Positions 1-8,553 of a stretch of DNA of 64,000 bases are shown piece by piece. The notes beneath the pieces were generated by a model. It was not told the DNA's origin and did not search any database. It saw nothing but the letters and a program-made list of their open reading frames with translations. Position 1 is the first letter of the stretch. Every line of letters begins with the position of its first letter. The position numbers were made by a program, and so were the translations under genes. The stretch comes from a bacterium 1xD42-67 (GTDB taxonomy: Bacteria > Bacillota > Clostridia > Oscillospirales > Oscillospiraceae): positions 1-64,000 of the forward strand of contig RAYO01000017.1 in the NCBI GenBank assembly GCA_003612335.1, in the 5' to 3' direction.

Positions 1-130
1 CGCCGCCGTTGGAGCCGCCGCCGGACCCGCCGGCATTGGAGCCGCCGCCGCCGTTCCCGCCGCCGCCGCCGCAGGCGGCGAGGGACAGGGTCATCGCGGC
101 AGCCAGGAGCGCTGCAAGAAATTTCTTCAT
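1..130 (-). CDS. Lipoprotein N-terminus (partial, runs off window)
   Basis: Only the first 43 codons are present; the gene continues past the left edge. The protein opens with Met-Lys-Lys, a hydrophobic stretch and the lipobox L-A-A-C with the lipidated Cys at residue 20. A Gly/Ser/Asn-rich linker follows, typical of Firmicute solute-binding lipoproteins. An AGGAG site lies just upstream of the ATG at 130, and a TATAAT-like box sits at 214-219 with a poor -35. Inference: substrate-binding protein of a sugar ABC importer, perhaps controlled by the neighbouring PocR/AraC regulator. The substrate domain is not in view, so the role is unproven. Confidence 0.75.
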   Translation of the reverse strand, partial: MKKFLAALLAAAMTLSLAACGGGGGNGGGGSNAGGSGGGSNGG

Positions 131-172
131 CTTCATTCTCCTTTTTTGTTGATATTGACCTGCGCGATATCA

Positions 173-201
173 GGTGCATGGAGATATTCCACAAATGCAC
201 C
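173..201. promoter_or_regulatory. Inverted repeat in the lipoprotein leader
   Basis: GGTGCAT at 173-179 and ATGCACC at 195-201 form perfect 7-bp arms 15 bp apart, between the TATAAT-like box (214-219) and the start codon of the lipoprotein gene. It could be an operator or an mRNA hairpin; nothing else decides between them. Confidence 0.35.
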
Positions 202-265
202 CTTATAGATCCAATTATACTTGTCGATTTTGTAAATCATAGTGGGTAAAGTACGACTTATAGAA

Positions 266-298
266 AAATCGTACGAGTTCTGAAACTTCGTACGATTT
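266..298 (-). terminator. Hairpin terminator of the PocR/AraC regulator gene
   Basis: Perfect 11-bp arms AAATCGTACGA (266-276) and TCGTACGATTT (288-298), followed on the minus strand by a run of T. It lies just past the regulator's stop codon. Confidence 0.7.
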
Positions 299-307
299 AT
301 CTGGAGC

Positions 308-1147
308 TCACCTCCGCACCGCCTTGCGGAACGCACTGGGCGTGGTGCCAGTCATGGACCGGAACACTTTGGAGAAGTAGTTGTAATCGCTGATCCCCAC
401 TGCCTCCGCTACAGCGGAGATGGGCATGCTGCTCTGCACCAGCATCCGCTTCGCCGCTCCGATCCGCCGCTGGGCGATCAGGTAGGACAGGGTCTGTCCC
501 CCAGACAGTTCCTTGGCCAGGGCGCACAGCTTGGTCCGGCCGATGTGCAGATAGCGGGAGATGGAGTCCAGAGACAGCTTCTCCATATAGTGCTCATCCA
601 GGTACAGGGCCAGCTTCTGGGCGTCGGTCTGCTCCGTGGCCAGGATCATCCCCTTGAGCTGGATATAGGCGGAGAGGGCCTCCAGGGTCTCAGCATAGGC
701 CTGGATCGACTCCTTGGAGTACTGGCGGAACTGGAAGAAGGCATCCTTCAGGACCTCTGCCCCTCCGGGATACCAGTCCAGCAGGGCCCGAGTGGCCTCC
801 CACTGCTCCTCGATGGGTGTCTCGTCCAGATAGCAGCCGAAGGCCAGATAGGCCAGGGGCCGCTTCTTGTCGAAGAGGGGCATGACGGCCTCGCAGATCC
901 CCACGTGGCAGCGGTAGAACTGGAAGCCCTTCTCCGCTGTGTAGCGCCTGATCTTGCACATGTCACAGGACACACAGCGTTCATGTCCCTCCGGCAGGTC
1001 GTTGAGCATCCGGCAAAAGGGCGGATGGCCCTTGAACAGGTTGATGTCGCGACCTTCCGGGTCCAAGATATTGGCGGGCAGGCCGGTGAGGATATTCAGA
1101 TTGGCGATCAGCCTGCGCAGCTGGTCCTCATCGAACAGGGTATCCAT
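308..1147 (-). CDS. PocR-sensor AraC-family transcriptional regulator
   Basis: About 279 residues. The N-terminal ~170 residues look like a PocR sensory domain: a ligand-binding fold with clustered cysteines (C-V-S-C-D-M-C and later C-H-V-G-I-C) and a conserved F-Y-R-C-H-V-G block. A C-terminal AraC-type DNA-binding region carries two helix-turn-helix units, ending in the typical I-S-D-Y-N-Y-F-S-K-V-F-R sequence. The ATG at 1147 follows GGAGG with 8-bp spacing, which beats the GTG at 1156 lying inside that site. PocR-type regulators often sense small carbohydrates or diols. It sits between a sugar-kinase operon and a lipoprotein gene, so control of sugar uptake is a reasonable inference. Confidence 0.85.
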   Translation of the reverse strand: MDTLFDEDQLRRLIANLNILTGLPANILDPEGRDINLFKGHPPFCRMLNDLPEGHERCVSCDMCKIRRYTAEKGFQFYRCHVGICEAVMPLFDKKRPLAYLAFGCYLDETPIEEQWEATRALLDWYPGGAEVLKDAFFQFRQYSKESIQAYAETLEALSAYIQLKGMILATEQTDAQKLALYLDEHYMEKLSLDSISRYLHIGRTKLCALAKELSGGQTLSYLIAQRRIGAAKRMLVQSSMPISAVAEAVGISDYNYFSKVFRSMTGTTPSAFRKAVRR

Positions 1148-1176
1148 CCCGGCCACCTCCTTTGATGAACAGATCT

Positions 1177-1221
1177 CCGCTCTGCCCCTCTGGGCAGAGC
1201 GGACATGGGGCGCGCCCCATG
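1177..1221. repeat. Two adjacent hairpins between kinase and regulator genes
   Basis: An 11-bp stem with a CTCT loop (1177-1187 with 1192-1202) is followed by an 18-nt perfect palindrome (1204-1221). They lie past the NahK-like stop codon and before the regulator gene on the minus strand. Neither has a clear T-tract, so a processing or weak termination site is likely. Confidence 0.4.
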
Positions 1222-1238
1222 CCGTCGTCTGATCTTGG

Positions 1239-2351
1239 TCATTTCCGGTACTGGGCCGCGATGGCCTCCAGCTCCGTCCAGCGGGCCTCCATATCGGCCA
1301 CCAGCTTGAATTGGGTGCGGCAGCGGTCCAGGTTGTGCCCCTCCCGGGCGATGTGGAAATAGTGGTCCCCCTCCAGGTGATCGGTGAGGAAGCGCATCCC
1401 GCACTCCAGGGTCATCAGCTTGGCGCCCCAGGGCAGGTATGCGATCTCCGCGTCGGTGAGGGCCCCCTCCACCCCCTCCAGGAAGGCGGCGGTATAGGCG
1501 GCGAAGAGGTCCACGTCCAGGCGGACCTTGGACAGGTCCCGCTCATCCTCGGCGGAGTGGTTGGCCCCGAAGCGGATGGAGTCGCCGAAGTCGTAGAGCA
1601 CCAGCCCGGGCATGACGGTGTCCAGGTCGATGATGCAGACCCCCTCCCCCGTCTCCTCGTCCATGAGGACGTTGTTCAGCTTGGTGTCGTTGTGGGTGAC
1701 CCGCAGGGGCAGTTTCCCCGCCCGCATGGCGTCCAGGGCCACGGAGCAGTCCGCCTCCCGAGCCAGGACGAAGCCGATCTCCGTCTGACAGTCCTTGGCC
1801 CGGCCCAAGGCGTCCGCCTCCACCGCGGCCTTGAACTTCTTCAGCCGGTCTTCGGTGTCGTGGAACAGGGGGATGGTCTCGTGGAGGGTATCGGCGGGGT
1901 AGTCCTTCAGCAGCCGCTGGAACCGGCCGAAGGCCCGGCCGGAGGCGGCGAAGAGCTCGGGAGTATCCGCAGTCTGACGGCAGACCGTGTGCTCCACGAA
2001 GGGGTAGACCCGCCAGGCCCCACCCAGGCTGTCGGTGTAATAGGGCCGGCCGTCTCTGGGGCGGAGCACCTCCATAGCCTCCCGGCTCCGGTCCCCTCCG
2101 GCGGCTTGGATCTGACGGCCCAGATAGTCGGTGACATTGATGATGTTCTCCATCAGCTGGTCCGGCCGCTTGAAGGCGGCGGCGCTCATCCGCTGGAGGA
2201 TGAACCGGCAGCAGCACCGGTCCTCAGGCTGCGTGTGGACCACGAAGGTGTCGTTGATATGGCCGTGTCCATACCGGATCGCACCCACCACCGGAGCGCC
2301 GAAGTCGAAGGCCCCCAGGACCTCCTGCAAAGTCTGTTCCGCCTGGACCAC
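1239..2351 (-). CDS. NahK-like sugar 1-kinase (aminoglycoside-phosphotransferase fold)
   Basis: 370 residues, close to the ~360 of N-acetylhexosamine 1-kinase. An N-terminal kinase lobe is followed by the APH-type catalytic loop V-T-H-N-D-T-K-L-N-N and the metal-binding motif I-I-D-L-D-T-V, both near the middle. NahK phosphorylates GlcNAc or GalNAc (and weakly other hexoses) at C1 after phosphorolysis of host glycan disaccharides. The GTG start at 2351 lies 3 bp past the TGA of the upstream nucleotidyltransferase and uses a GGGAGG site inside its last codons, so translation is probably coupled. The operon with galE and a nucleotidyltransferase supports sugar-1-phosphate activation. Substrate identity is inferred. 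Confidence 0.8.
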   Translation of the reverse strand: MVQAEQTLQEVLGAFDFGAPVVGAIRYGHGHINDTFVVHTQPEDRCCCRFILQRMSAAAFKRPDQLMENIINVTDYLGRQIQAAGGDRSREAMEVLRPRDGRPYYTDSLGGAWRVYPFVEHTVCRQTADTPELFAASGRAFGRFQRLLKDYPADTLHETIPLFHDTEDRLKKFKAAVEADALGRAKDCQTEIGFVLAREADCSVALDAMRAGKLPLRVTHNDTKLNNVLMDEETGEGVCIIDLDTVMPGLVLYDFGDSIRFGANHSAEDERDLSKVRLDVDLFAAYTAAFLEGVEGALTDAEIAYLPWGAKLMTLECGMRFLTDHLEGDHYFHIAREGHNLDRCRTQFKLVADMEARWTELEAIAAQYRK

Positions 2352-2354
2352 GGC

Positions 2355-3275
2355 TCACACCTCCCACAGCTGGTCAGGATAGAGCCCTGCCGCTGTCTTC
2401 TCTGCGATGGCGGCCACCACTGTGGGCTTGTCCTCCCGGTAGGTGACGCCGTACCACTTGTCTTCGCTGCGCAGCACCTTCACCCGGGCCTTGCCCTCGT
2501 CGATGAGCTGGCTGACCACGGTGGGCAGGAAATACTCTCCCTTCTCCGGATCCTCGGCCAGGGCCTTGTCCAGGAACGCGGGGAACCGGGCCAGGGCCTC
2601 GTCCAAAAAGCTGCGGGTGAAGCCCCACAGGTTCATGGACACGACGGTGTCAGCGGGCAGCTCGGTCCAGGTCTTGCCGTCGTCCTCCGTGAAGCGGGGG
2701 GGCTCCCCCTTCTCGATCTTGGTGCGCTCGGTGACCTGGGCGAGGTAGTGGTCCGCCGTCTCCTCACACACTCCCCGGGCCACGGTGCCGTTCTCCGTGA
2801 CAGTGTTCTTCAGCAGATAGCCCACCATGGCATACTCATAGACCTCCCCGTCGGGGTGGCCGCACAGGTAGGCATAGACCTCCTGGAAAGCCTCCGGGCC
2901 GTAGTAGTCGTCGGCGTTGATGACGGCGAAGGGGCCGTCCACGATCTTCCGGGTGGCCAGGGCGGCGTGGGCGGTGCCCCAGGGCTTCGACCTGCCCGCA
3001 GGCACCGTATACCCCTCTGGCAGATCCTCCTTGAGCTGGTAGGCGTATTTTACATCCATCACCTTGGACACCCGGTCGCCGATGGCGGCCTTGAAGTCGG
3101 CCTCGATCTCGGGCTTGATGACGAAGACCACCGTCTCGAAGCCCGCCCGGCGGGCATCATAGATCGAGTAGTCGATGATGAGCTGGCCGTGGCCTCCCAC
3201 CGGGTCCAGCTGCTTCAAACCTCCGTACCGGCTGCCCATGCCGGCGGCCATGATCACTAAAACAGGCTTGTTCAC
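2355..3275 (-). CDS. Sugar-1-phosphate nucleotidyltransferase
   Basis: 306 residues. The N-terminus carries the nucleotidyltransferase signature (M-A-A-G-M-G-S-R-Y-G-G-L-K-Q-L with the P-V-G block) and later the metal-site sequence I-N-A-D-D-Y-Y. The family joins NTP and a sugar-1-phosphate to give NDP-sugar and pyrophosphate. The GTG at 3275 is preferred because AGGAGG sits 6 bp upstream; an in-frame TTG at 3290 lies ahead of that site. It lies between galE and the NahK-like kinase, so it probably makes UDP-sugars from that kinase's product. A galT-type transferase is absent nearby, so this enzyme may replace it. Confidence 0.82.
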   Translation of the reverse strand: MNKPVLVIMAAGMGSRYGGLKQLDPVGGHGQLIIDYSIYDARRAGFETVVFVIKPEIEADFKAAIGDRVSKVMDVKYAYQLKEDLPEGYTVPAGRSKPWGTAHAALATRKIVDGPFAVINADDYYGPEAFQEVYAYLCGHPDGEVYEYAMVGYLLKNTVTENGTVARGVCEETADHYLAQVTERTKIEKGEPPRFTEDDGKTWTELPADTVVSMNLWGFTRSFLDEALARFPAFLDKALAEDPEKGEYFLPTVVSQLIDEGKARVKVLRSEDKWYGVTYREDKPTVVAAIAEKTAAGLYPDQLWEV

Positions 3276-3310
3276 CGTTATCCTCCTCAAAGCATAAAAA
3301 CGTTATGTAG

Positions 3311-3407
3311 GGGCGGGTATTACCCGCCCGTTAAAATTTTCCGGGGAACAGGGGAGAAATTGAGAACCGCACGCAGGGCGGGACGACCCGGGCGGATGAT
3401 ATCCGCC
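3311..3407. repeat. REP-like palindromic element between galE and the nucleotidyltransferase
   Basis: Two palindromes sit in the 134-bp intergenic gap: GGGCGGGTA/TACCCGCCC (3311-3319 with 3321-3329) and GGCGGAT/ATCCGCC (3391-3397 with 3401-3407). The first is preceded by TGTAG, a context I recall from short dispersed repeats in clostridial genomes. Membership of a repeat family is inference. Confidence 0.5.
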
Positions 3408-3409
3408 GA

Positions 3410-4429
3410 TCACCCCTTATACCCGTTGGGGTTCTGGGACTGCCACTTCCAGGAGGAGGCGCACATCTCCTCGATGCCCAGCTTGGCCTCCCAGCCCAGC
3501 TCGTCCCGGGCCTTAGCGGGGTCGGCGTAGCAGGCGGCGATGTCGCCGGGGCGGCGGGCTTCGATGGCGTAGGGCAGCTCATGGCCGCAGGCCTTCTCAT
3601 AGGCCCGGACCACGTCCAGCACCGAGTAGCCCTTGCCGGTGCCCAGGTTGCACACGAACAGGCCGCACTTGGTGTCCAGCTTCTTCAGGGCGGCCACGTG
3701 GCCGCGGGCCAGGTCCACCACATGGATATAATCCCGCACGCCGGTGCCGTCGGGAGTGTCGTAATCGCTGCCGAAGACGTGGACCTTCTCCAGCTGGCCC
3801 ACCGCCACCTTTGCGATATAGGGGACCAGGTTGTTGGGAATCCCGTTGGGGTCCTCACCGATCAGGCCGGACTCGTGGGCGCCGATGGGGTTGAAGTACC
3901 GCAGCAGGGCCACGTTCAGCTCTGGGTCGGCGGCGCAGATGTCCATGAGCATCTTCTCCTGGAAGAGCTTGGAGGTCCCATAGGGATTGGTGGTGCCCCC
4001 GGTGGGGAAGTCCTCCCGGATGGGGACGGTGGCCGGATCGCCGTACACCGTGGCGGAGGAGGAGAAGACGAGATCCTTCACCCCATGGCGGCGCATGGCC
4101 TGGAGCAGGTACAGAGTGCTGATCAGGTTGTTGGAGTAGTACTCCAGGGGCTTGGCCACGCTCTCCCCCACCGCCTTCAGGCCGGCGAAGTGGATCACCG
4201 CGCGGATATCCGGATACTGGGCGAAGAGGGCCTCCACCTGGGCCTCGTCACACAGCTCCGCCTTGACGAAGGGGACCTCTTTCCCGGTGATCTTCGCCAC
4301 CCGGCGCAGAGACTCCTCGCTGGCGTTGTACAGATTGTCCGCCACCACGATATCATAGCCCGCCTGGATGAGCTCCACGCAGGTGTGGCTGCCGATATAG
4401 CCGGCGCCGCCGCAGACCAGAATAGACAT
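3410..4429 (-). CDS. galE: UDP-glucose 4-epimerase GalE
   Basis: 339 residues, the normal GalE length. A Rossmann G-x-x-G-x-x-G (G7, G10, G13) binds NAD. The catalytic S-S-S-A-T-V-Y-G stretch and Y-G-T-S-K follow at about residues 123-152, and the C-terminal half carries the conserved R-Y-F-N-P-I-G-A-H and R-D-Y-I-H-V-V-D blocks. It interconverts UDP-Glc and UDP-Gal (possibly the N-acetyl forms) in the cytosol. It is the first gene of the galE - nucleotidyltransferase - kinase operon, with AAGGAG upstream of ATG 4429 and a sigma-A-like promoter at 4477-4505. Confident family call. Confidence 0.96.
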   Translation of the reverse strand: MSILVCGGAGYIGSHTCVELIQAGYDIVVADNLYNASEESLRRVAKITGKEVPFVKAELCDEAQVEALFAQYPDIRAVIHFAGLKAVGESVAKPLEYYSNNLISTLYLLQAMRRHGVKDLVFSSSATVYGDPATVPIREDFPTGGTTNPYGTSKLFQEKMLMDICAADPELNVALLRYFNPIGAHESGLIGEDPNGIPNNLVPYIAKVAVGQLEKVHVFGSDYDTPDGTGVRDYIHVVDLARGHVAALKKLDTKCGLFVCNLGTGKGYSVLDVVRAYEKACGHELPYAIEARRPGDIAACYADPAKARDELGWEAKLGIEEMCASSWKWQSQNPNGYKG

Positions 4430-4476
4430 AATGACCGCTCCTTTATTAAAATAGTCCAGGACCTTTTGACGTTCCT

Positions 4477-4505
4477 ATTGTATCCCCTCCCATAGGAAAT
4501 TGAAA
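4477..4505 (-). promoter_or_regulatory. Promoter of the galE operon
   Basis: On the minus strand a TTTCAA -35 (4500-4505) and a TACAAT -10 (4477-4482) are separated by 17 bp, about 50 bp before galE. Confidence 0.5.
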
Positions 4506-4621
4506 GAGAGGATCTTACCAATAATCTTGAAAATCGTTCGTTATCTCGGTCATTTTTATAGGGCAGGCCCGCCGCCCCCCTCCCGCACCTGGCAGATCTC
4601 CGCCCTCTCTCCATTTCTCCA

Positions 4622-4650
4622 TTGCTTTTTCCCAGATATTCGTATATACT
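4622..4650 (+). promoter_or_regulatory. Promoter of the NSS transporter gene
   Basis: TTGCTT (4622-4627) and TATACT (4645-4650) with a 17-bp spacer. A short GGCGGA/TCCGCC hairpin (about 4674-4689) follows in the leader just before the ribosome site. Confidence 0.5.
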
Positions 4651-4708
4651 ATCCAAAGCAGAGATCGAAAGAGGGCGGACCTGTCCGCCTGAGATGAAGG
4701 AGCTTTTC

Positions 4709-6040
4709 ATGGATAACAAGAGACAACACCGGAACTTCTCCAGCGGCTGGGGCTTCGTGCTCTCGGCGGTGGGCTCCGCCGTGGGCATGGCCAACGTGTG
4801 GGGCTTCCCCTCCAAGATGGGGAGCAACGGCGGCGGGGCCTTCCTGCTGGCTTACCTGTTCTTCATCATGCTCTTCGGAACGGTGGGCCTGTCCGCCGAA
4901 TACGCCGTGGGCCGGCGGGCCCACACCGGTACCCTGGGCTCCTACGAGATGGCTTGGGCCAGCCGGAAGAAAGAGCTGGGCAAGGCCGGCGGCCTGCTGG
5001 GCTGGCTGCCCCTGGCGGGGTCCATGTGCATCGCCCTGGGCTATGCCGTCATCATCGCCTATGTGCTCAAGGCCTTCGCCGCCTCGGTGGGCGGGGAGCT
5101 GATGACGGTGGACCCCAAGCCCTGGTTCGACTCCTTCTCCCTGTCGGACTGGTCGGTGGTGCCGTTCCATGTGATCGTGGTGGTGGGCACTCTGCTCACC
5201 CTGCTGCTGGGGGCCAAGAGCATCGAGAAGACCAACAAGGTCATGATGCCCCTGTTCTTCCTCATCTTCCTGGTGCTGGCCGTCCGGGTGGCCCTCCTCC
5301 CCGGGGCCGTCGAGGGCTATCAGTATATGTTCACCCCACGGTGGGCCGATCTGCTGGACCCCATGGTGTGGATCTGGGCCATGGGCCAGGCATTCTTCTC
5401 CCTGTCCGTCACGGGCAGCGGCATGATCGTCTACGGGGCTTACCTCTCCCCCGATGAGGATGTGGTCGCCCTGGCCAAGCAGACCGCCTTCTTCGACACG
5501 ATCGCCGCCCTGGTGGCCGCGATGGTGATCATCCCCGCCTGCTTCGCCTACGGACTGGACGTGGGGGCCGGCCCCTCCCTCCTCTTCGTCACCCTGCCCC
5601 GGATCCTCCAGGACATCCCCTTCGGCCAGCTCTTCGCCGTCATCCTGTACACCGCTATGGTCTTCGCCGGGGTGAGCTCCCTCCAGAACATGTTCGAGGC
5701 AGTGGGCGAGTCCCTCCTCCACCGCTTCCCCCGCCTGAGCCGGAAGGTGATGCTGGCGATCCTGTGCGTCATCTGCCTGGGGATCGGTCTGAACATGGAG
5801 CCCATCTTCAAGTGGGGCCCCTGGATGGATATCGTCTCCATCTATATCATCCCCATCGGGGCGACCCTGGGCGCTCTGTCCTGGTTCTGGATCATGACGC
5901 GGGAGGATCTGATGGACGAGATCGGCAGGGGAGCCAAAAAGCCCGCCGGGCAGGTGTGGTATCACATGGGCCGGTATCTCTATGTCCCCTGCGCCATCAT
6001 CCTGTGCTGCATCGCGCTGTTCCGTCAGGTAGCGTTTTGA
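4709..6040 (+). CDS. Sodium-dependent NSS-family transporter
   Basis: 443 residues with about 11-12 hydrophobic segments, the bacterial neurotransmitter:sodium symporter size. The N-terminus has the family signature W-G-F-V-L-S-A-V-G-S-A-V-G-M-A-N-V-W, which forms the Na+ and substrate site of TM1. Relatives (TnaT, MhsT) import amino acids with Na+ across the inner membrane. An upstream in-frame ATG at 4622 lies before the likely transcription start; ATG 4709 has AAGGAG 7 bp upstream. It is divergent from galE and followed 40 bp later by an aldose-epimerase-like gene. The substrate is unknown. Confidence 0.9.
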   Translation: MDNKRQHRNFSSGWGFVLSAVGSAVGMANVWGFPSKMGSNGGGAFLLAYLFFIMLFGTVGLSAEYAVGRRAHTGTLGSYEMAWASRKKELGKAGGLLGWLPLAGSMCIALGYAVIIAYVLKAFAASVGGELMTVDPKPWFDSFSLSDWSVVPFHVIVVVGTLLTLLLGAKSIEKTNKVMMPLFFLIFLVLAVRVALLPGAVEGYQYMFTPRWADLLDPMVWIWAMGQAFFSLSVTGSGMIVYGAYLSPDEDVVALAKQTAFFDTIAALVAAMVIIPACFAYGLDVGAGPSLLFVTLPRILQDIPFGQLFAVILYTAMVFAGVSSLQNMFEAVGESLLHRFPRLSRKVMLAILCVICLGIGLNMEPIFKWGPWMDIVSIYIIPIGATLGALSWFWIMTREDLMDEIGRGAKKPAGQVWYHMGRYLYVPCAIILCCIALFRQVAF

Positions 6041-6080
6041 CACTGTCCGGACAGATATCCATCGATAAGGAGGCGACCCC

Positions 6081-6959
6081 ATGACATTCGAGCTGGAAAA
6101 GGGCGGCCTGCGGGCCACGGTCCAGACCAAGGGCGGAGAGCTCATCTCCCTGCGGGACAAGGCCGGTCTGGAGCATATCTGGCAGGGAGACCCGGCCTTT
6201 TGGACGGGGCGCAACCCCATCCTGTTCCCCATCGTGGGGACGCTGAAGGACGGCCGGACAGAGATCGGCGGCCGGCACTATGAGATGGACCGCCACGGCT
6301 TCGCCCGGGGGATGGAGTTCTCCCTTTCGGAGCAGGAGGAGGACCGGGTGGTCCTGGAGCTCCGGGAGACCGAGGAGACCCTGTCCCGCTGGCCCTTCCC
6401 CTTCTCTCTGAAGGTGGAGCACCAGCTGCTGGAGGAGGGCTTCTCCACCGCGTTCCTCGTGGAGAACACCGGAGACCGCCCCATGCCCTTCTGTATCGGA
6501 GGCCACACCGCCATCCGCTGTCCCCTGGAGGAGGGGGAGCGGTTCGAAGACTATGAGCTGATCTTCGAGGAGGCGGAGCAGGCGGACAGTCACCTCCTCT
6601 CCCCCGCCGGGGTCATCCTCCACCACGGCCGGGAGCCCATGCTGGACGGCACCGGCCGGCTGGCCCTGGACTATCAGACCTTCGCCCGGCTGGACACCAT
6701 CATCTTCTCGATGCTCCGGTCCGGGAACGTGTCCCTGGTCCACCAGGAGACGGGCCGGGGGGTGCGACTGGACTTCCACGAGTTCCCCATGGTCGCTTTC
6801 TGGACCAAGCCGGGGGCGCCCTTCCTGTGCCTGGAGCCCTGGCAGGGCTGCGCCGCCCTGGACGACGAGACCGGCCGGTTCGAGGACAAGCCCTACTGCC
6901 TCTCTCTGGCCCCGGGAGAGAGCAAGCGCCTGACCTGCTCCTTCTCTCTGATCCGCTGA
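6081..6959 (+). CDS. Aldose 1-epimerase family protein (LacX-like)
   Basis: 292 residues of galactose-mutarotase-like beta-sandwich sequence. Conserved features include the N-terminal substrate-pocket Arg region (W-T-G-R-N-P-I-L-F-P), R-H-G-F-A-R near residue 74, the second conserved His in I-G-G-H-T-A, and a late L-C-L-E-P-W-Q-G block carrying the probable catalytic Glu. The family interconverts alpha and beta anomers of free or phosphorylated hexoses. It lies 40 bp after the NSS gene and opposite the gal operon, consistent with sugar catabolism. AAGGAGG precedes the ATG. True substrate unknown. Confidence 0.85.
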   Translation: MTFELEKGGLRATVQTKGGELISLRDKAGLEHIWQGDPAFWTGRNPILFPIVGTLKDGRTEIGGRHYEMDRHGFARGMEFSLSEQEEDRVVLELRETEETLSRWPFPFSLKVEHQLLEEGFSTAFLVENTGDRPMPFCIGGHTAIRCPLEEGERFEDYELIFEEAEQADSHLLSPAGVILHHGREPMLDGTGRLALDYQTFARLDTIIFSMLRSGNVSLVHQETGRGVRLDFHEFPMVAFWTKPGAPFLCLEPWQGCAALDDETGRFEDKPYCLSLAPGESKRLTCSFSLIR

Positions 6960-6980
6960 ACCTCTTCACCAATGGAAAAC

Positions 6981-7019
6981 AGGACCCGGACGGTGTCTCT
7001 CCGACACTGTCCGGGTCCT
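6981..7019 (-). terminator. Terminator between epimerase and ogt (bidirectional)
   Basis: A 17-bp stem with one G-T pair (6981-6997 with 7003-7019) and a short loop. On the minus strand it is followed by TTTTCC, so it mainly ends ogt; it may also block rightward transcripts. Confidence 0.75.
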
Positions 7020-7069
7020 GTGCCTCTATTTTGAGACAGCCCGGCGGCGAGCTGCCGGCAGGGGCCGGT

Positions 7070-7609
7070 CTACAGCGCGGTCCCCTCCTTGGGACGGGAA
7101 AACCGCTCCACATCCACTCCCTCGTGGGCGAGGAGCCTGATCTTCTTTTCCAGACCACCGGCATAACCGGTCAGGCTGCCGTCGGTGCCCACCACTCGGT
7201 GACAGGGGATGACGATCGAGATGGGATTATGTCCCACTGCTCCCCCCACCGCCTGGGCCGACATCCGCTCCAGGCCCCGCCGGACCGCGACCTCCTTGGC
7301 GATCCACCCATAGGTCCTGGTCTCGCCATAGGGGATCGCGCATAAGATCTCCCAGACCGCCTTCTGGAACTCGCTCCCTTCGGGCGCAAGGGCCAGCTCC
7401 CTGACGTCCGGCCTCTCCCCTGCAAAATACCGGTCGAGCCACCCCTTCGCCTGTTCCAGGACAGGGAGGCCCTCCCCCTCTCGGCCCTCTTCGGGCAGAG
7501 CGCCGGGGAAATACTTCTGTCCCTCTATCCATGCCCCGACCAGGGCGCTGCCCTTTCCGGCCAGCACCAGCCGCCCCACCGGCGAATCGTAATGCGATGT
7601 GACTGTCAT
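7070..7609 (-). CDS. ogt: Methylated-DNA--protein-cysteine methyltransferase
   Basis: 179 residues with the active-site motif I-P-C-H-R-V-V near residue 137 and the upstream helix-turn-helix with conserved Y-G-x-I-A-K-like sequence. It accepts the methyl group from O6-methylguanine onto its own cysteine in a suicide reaction. AAGGAG precedes ATG 7609. It runs with trmD on the minus strand, 24 bp after it, and ends at a strong hairpin. Length and motif match the Ogt/AdaB class; there is no Ada-type extra domain. Confidence 0.93.
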   Translation of the reverse strand: MTVTSHYDSPVGRLVLAGKGSALVGAWIEGQKYFPGALPEEGREGEGLPVLEQAKGWLDRYFAGERPDVRELALAPEGSEFQKAVWEILCAIPYGETRTYGWIAKEVAVRRGLERMSAQAVGGAVGHNPISIVIPCHRVVGTDGSLTGYAGGLEKKIRLLAHEGVDVERFSRPKEGTAL

Positions 7610-7633
7610 ATCCTGCTCCTTTCCATCACTGCA

Positions 7634-8398
7634 TCACTGCTGGCCTGGGCCGGCGGATCCCTCCGCCTCCAGCTCCCGCAGCAGCTTCTGGTCCTCCTTG
7701 GAGGACAGGTCCAGCTTCTCATACAGGTCGGGGCGGCGCTGGCGGGTGCGGAGGATCGACATCTTCCTCCGCCACTGGTCTACCTTCGCATGGTCGCCCG
7801 ACAGGAGGATCGGGGGCACGGCGCGGCCGTGCCAGATCTCCGGACGGGAGTATTGGGGGGCCTCCAGCATCCCGTTCCAATGGCTCTCGTTCTCATAGCA
7901 GGAGGGGTCGGACAGCACCCCGGGCACCAGGCGGCACACTGCGTCGGCCACCGCCATGGCGGGGATCTCCCCACCGGTCATGACGAAGTCCCCCAGAGAG
8001 ATCTCCTCATCCACGCACTCCTCAATGAACCGCTCGTCGATGCCCTCATAGTGGCCGCAGACCAGGATCAGCCGTTGGTAGTCCTCCTTCAGCCGCCTAG
8101 CATCCGCCTGGGTGAAGGTATTCCCCGCCGGAGACATGTAGATGGTGTGGACCCGCTCCCCTGCCTCCTGACAGATGTGCTCCCAGCACCTGTAAAGGGG
8201 ATCTGCCTGCATCACTGCCCCCCGGCCTCCGCCATAAGGGTAGTCGTCCACCTGTTTTTGTCTGTTCACTGTGTGATCCCGGATCTGGTGGCACTCCACC
8301 CGGATGTAGCCCCGCTCCTGTCCCCGGCCCAAAACAGATTCGCAGAGCATATCCCCCACCACATCGGGGAATAATGTCATGATGTCGATATAGTACAT
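7634..8398 (-). CDS. trmD: tRNA (guanine-37-N1)-methyltransferase TrmD
   Basis: 254 residues. The SPOUT trefoil-knot signatures are present: M-S-P-A-G-N-T-F-T-Q, L-V-C-G-H-Y-E-G-I-D-E-R, and E-I-S-L-G-D-F-V-M-T-G-G-E. The enzyme methylates G37 of tRNAs reading CNN codons and prevents frameshifting. ATG 8398 (M-Y-Y-I-D-I-M) matches the family N-terminus better than an in-frame codon at 8425. A consensus promoter lies 34 bp upstream. In most Firmicutes trmD sits beside rpsP and rimM, but here those are at 61-63 kb. Confidence 0.96.
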   Translation of the reverse strand: MYYIDIMTLFPDVVGDMLCESVLGRGQERGYIRVECHQIRDHTVNRQKQVDDYPYGGGRGAVMQADPLYRCWEHICQEAGERVHTIYMSPAGNTFTQADARRLKEDYQRLILVCGHYEGIDERFIEECVDEEISLGDFVMTGGEIPAMAVADAVCRLVPGVLSDPSCYENESHWNGMLEAPQYSRPEIWHGRAVPPILLSGDHAKVDQWRRKMSILRTRQRRPDLYEKLDLSSKEDQKLLRELEAEGSAGPGQQ

Positions 8399-8431
8399 GG
8401 TCGTTCCGCCTTTCTCGATGCTCAAGGTGAT

Positions 8432-8460
8432 ATTATACGGGATTCGTCTCTCTTTTGCAA
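8432..8460 (-). promoter_or_regulatory. trmD promoter
   Basis: TTGCAA (8455-8460) and a perfect TATAAT (8432-8437) on the minus strand with a 17-bp spacer. Confidence 0.75.
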
Positions 8461-8501
8461 CAGATTCCGGATAAAATGCTATCGCATTTTGAGGAAAGAT
8501 A

Positions 8502-8510
8502 TGCTATGAT
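8502..8510 (+). promoter_or_regulatory. Extended -10 promoter of the flavodiiron gene
   Basis: TGCTATGAT: a TG at 8502-8503, one base, then TATGAT (8505-8510). No good -35 is visible, which fits an extended -10 promoter. The start codon is 44 bp downstream. Confidence 0.45.
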
Positions 8511-8553
8511 ATGGAACGACGATATTCCGGTATGAAAGGGAGGCTATCCTAAT

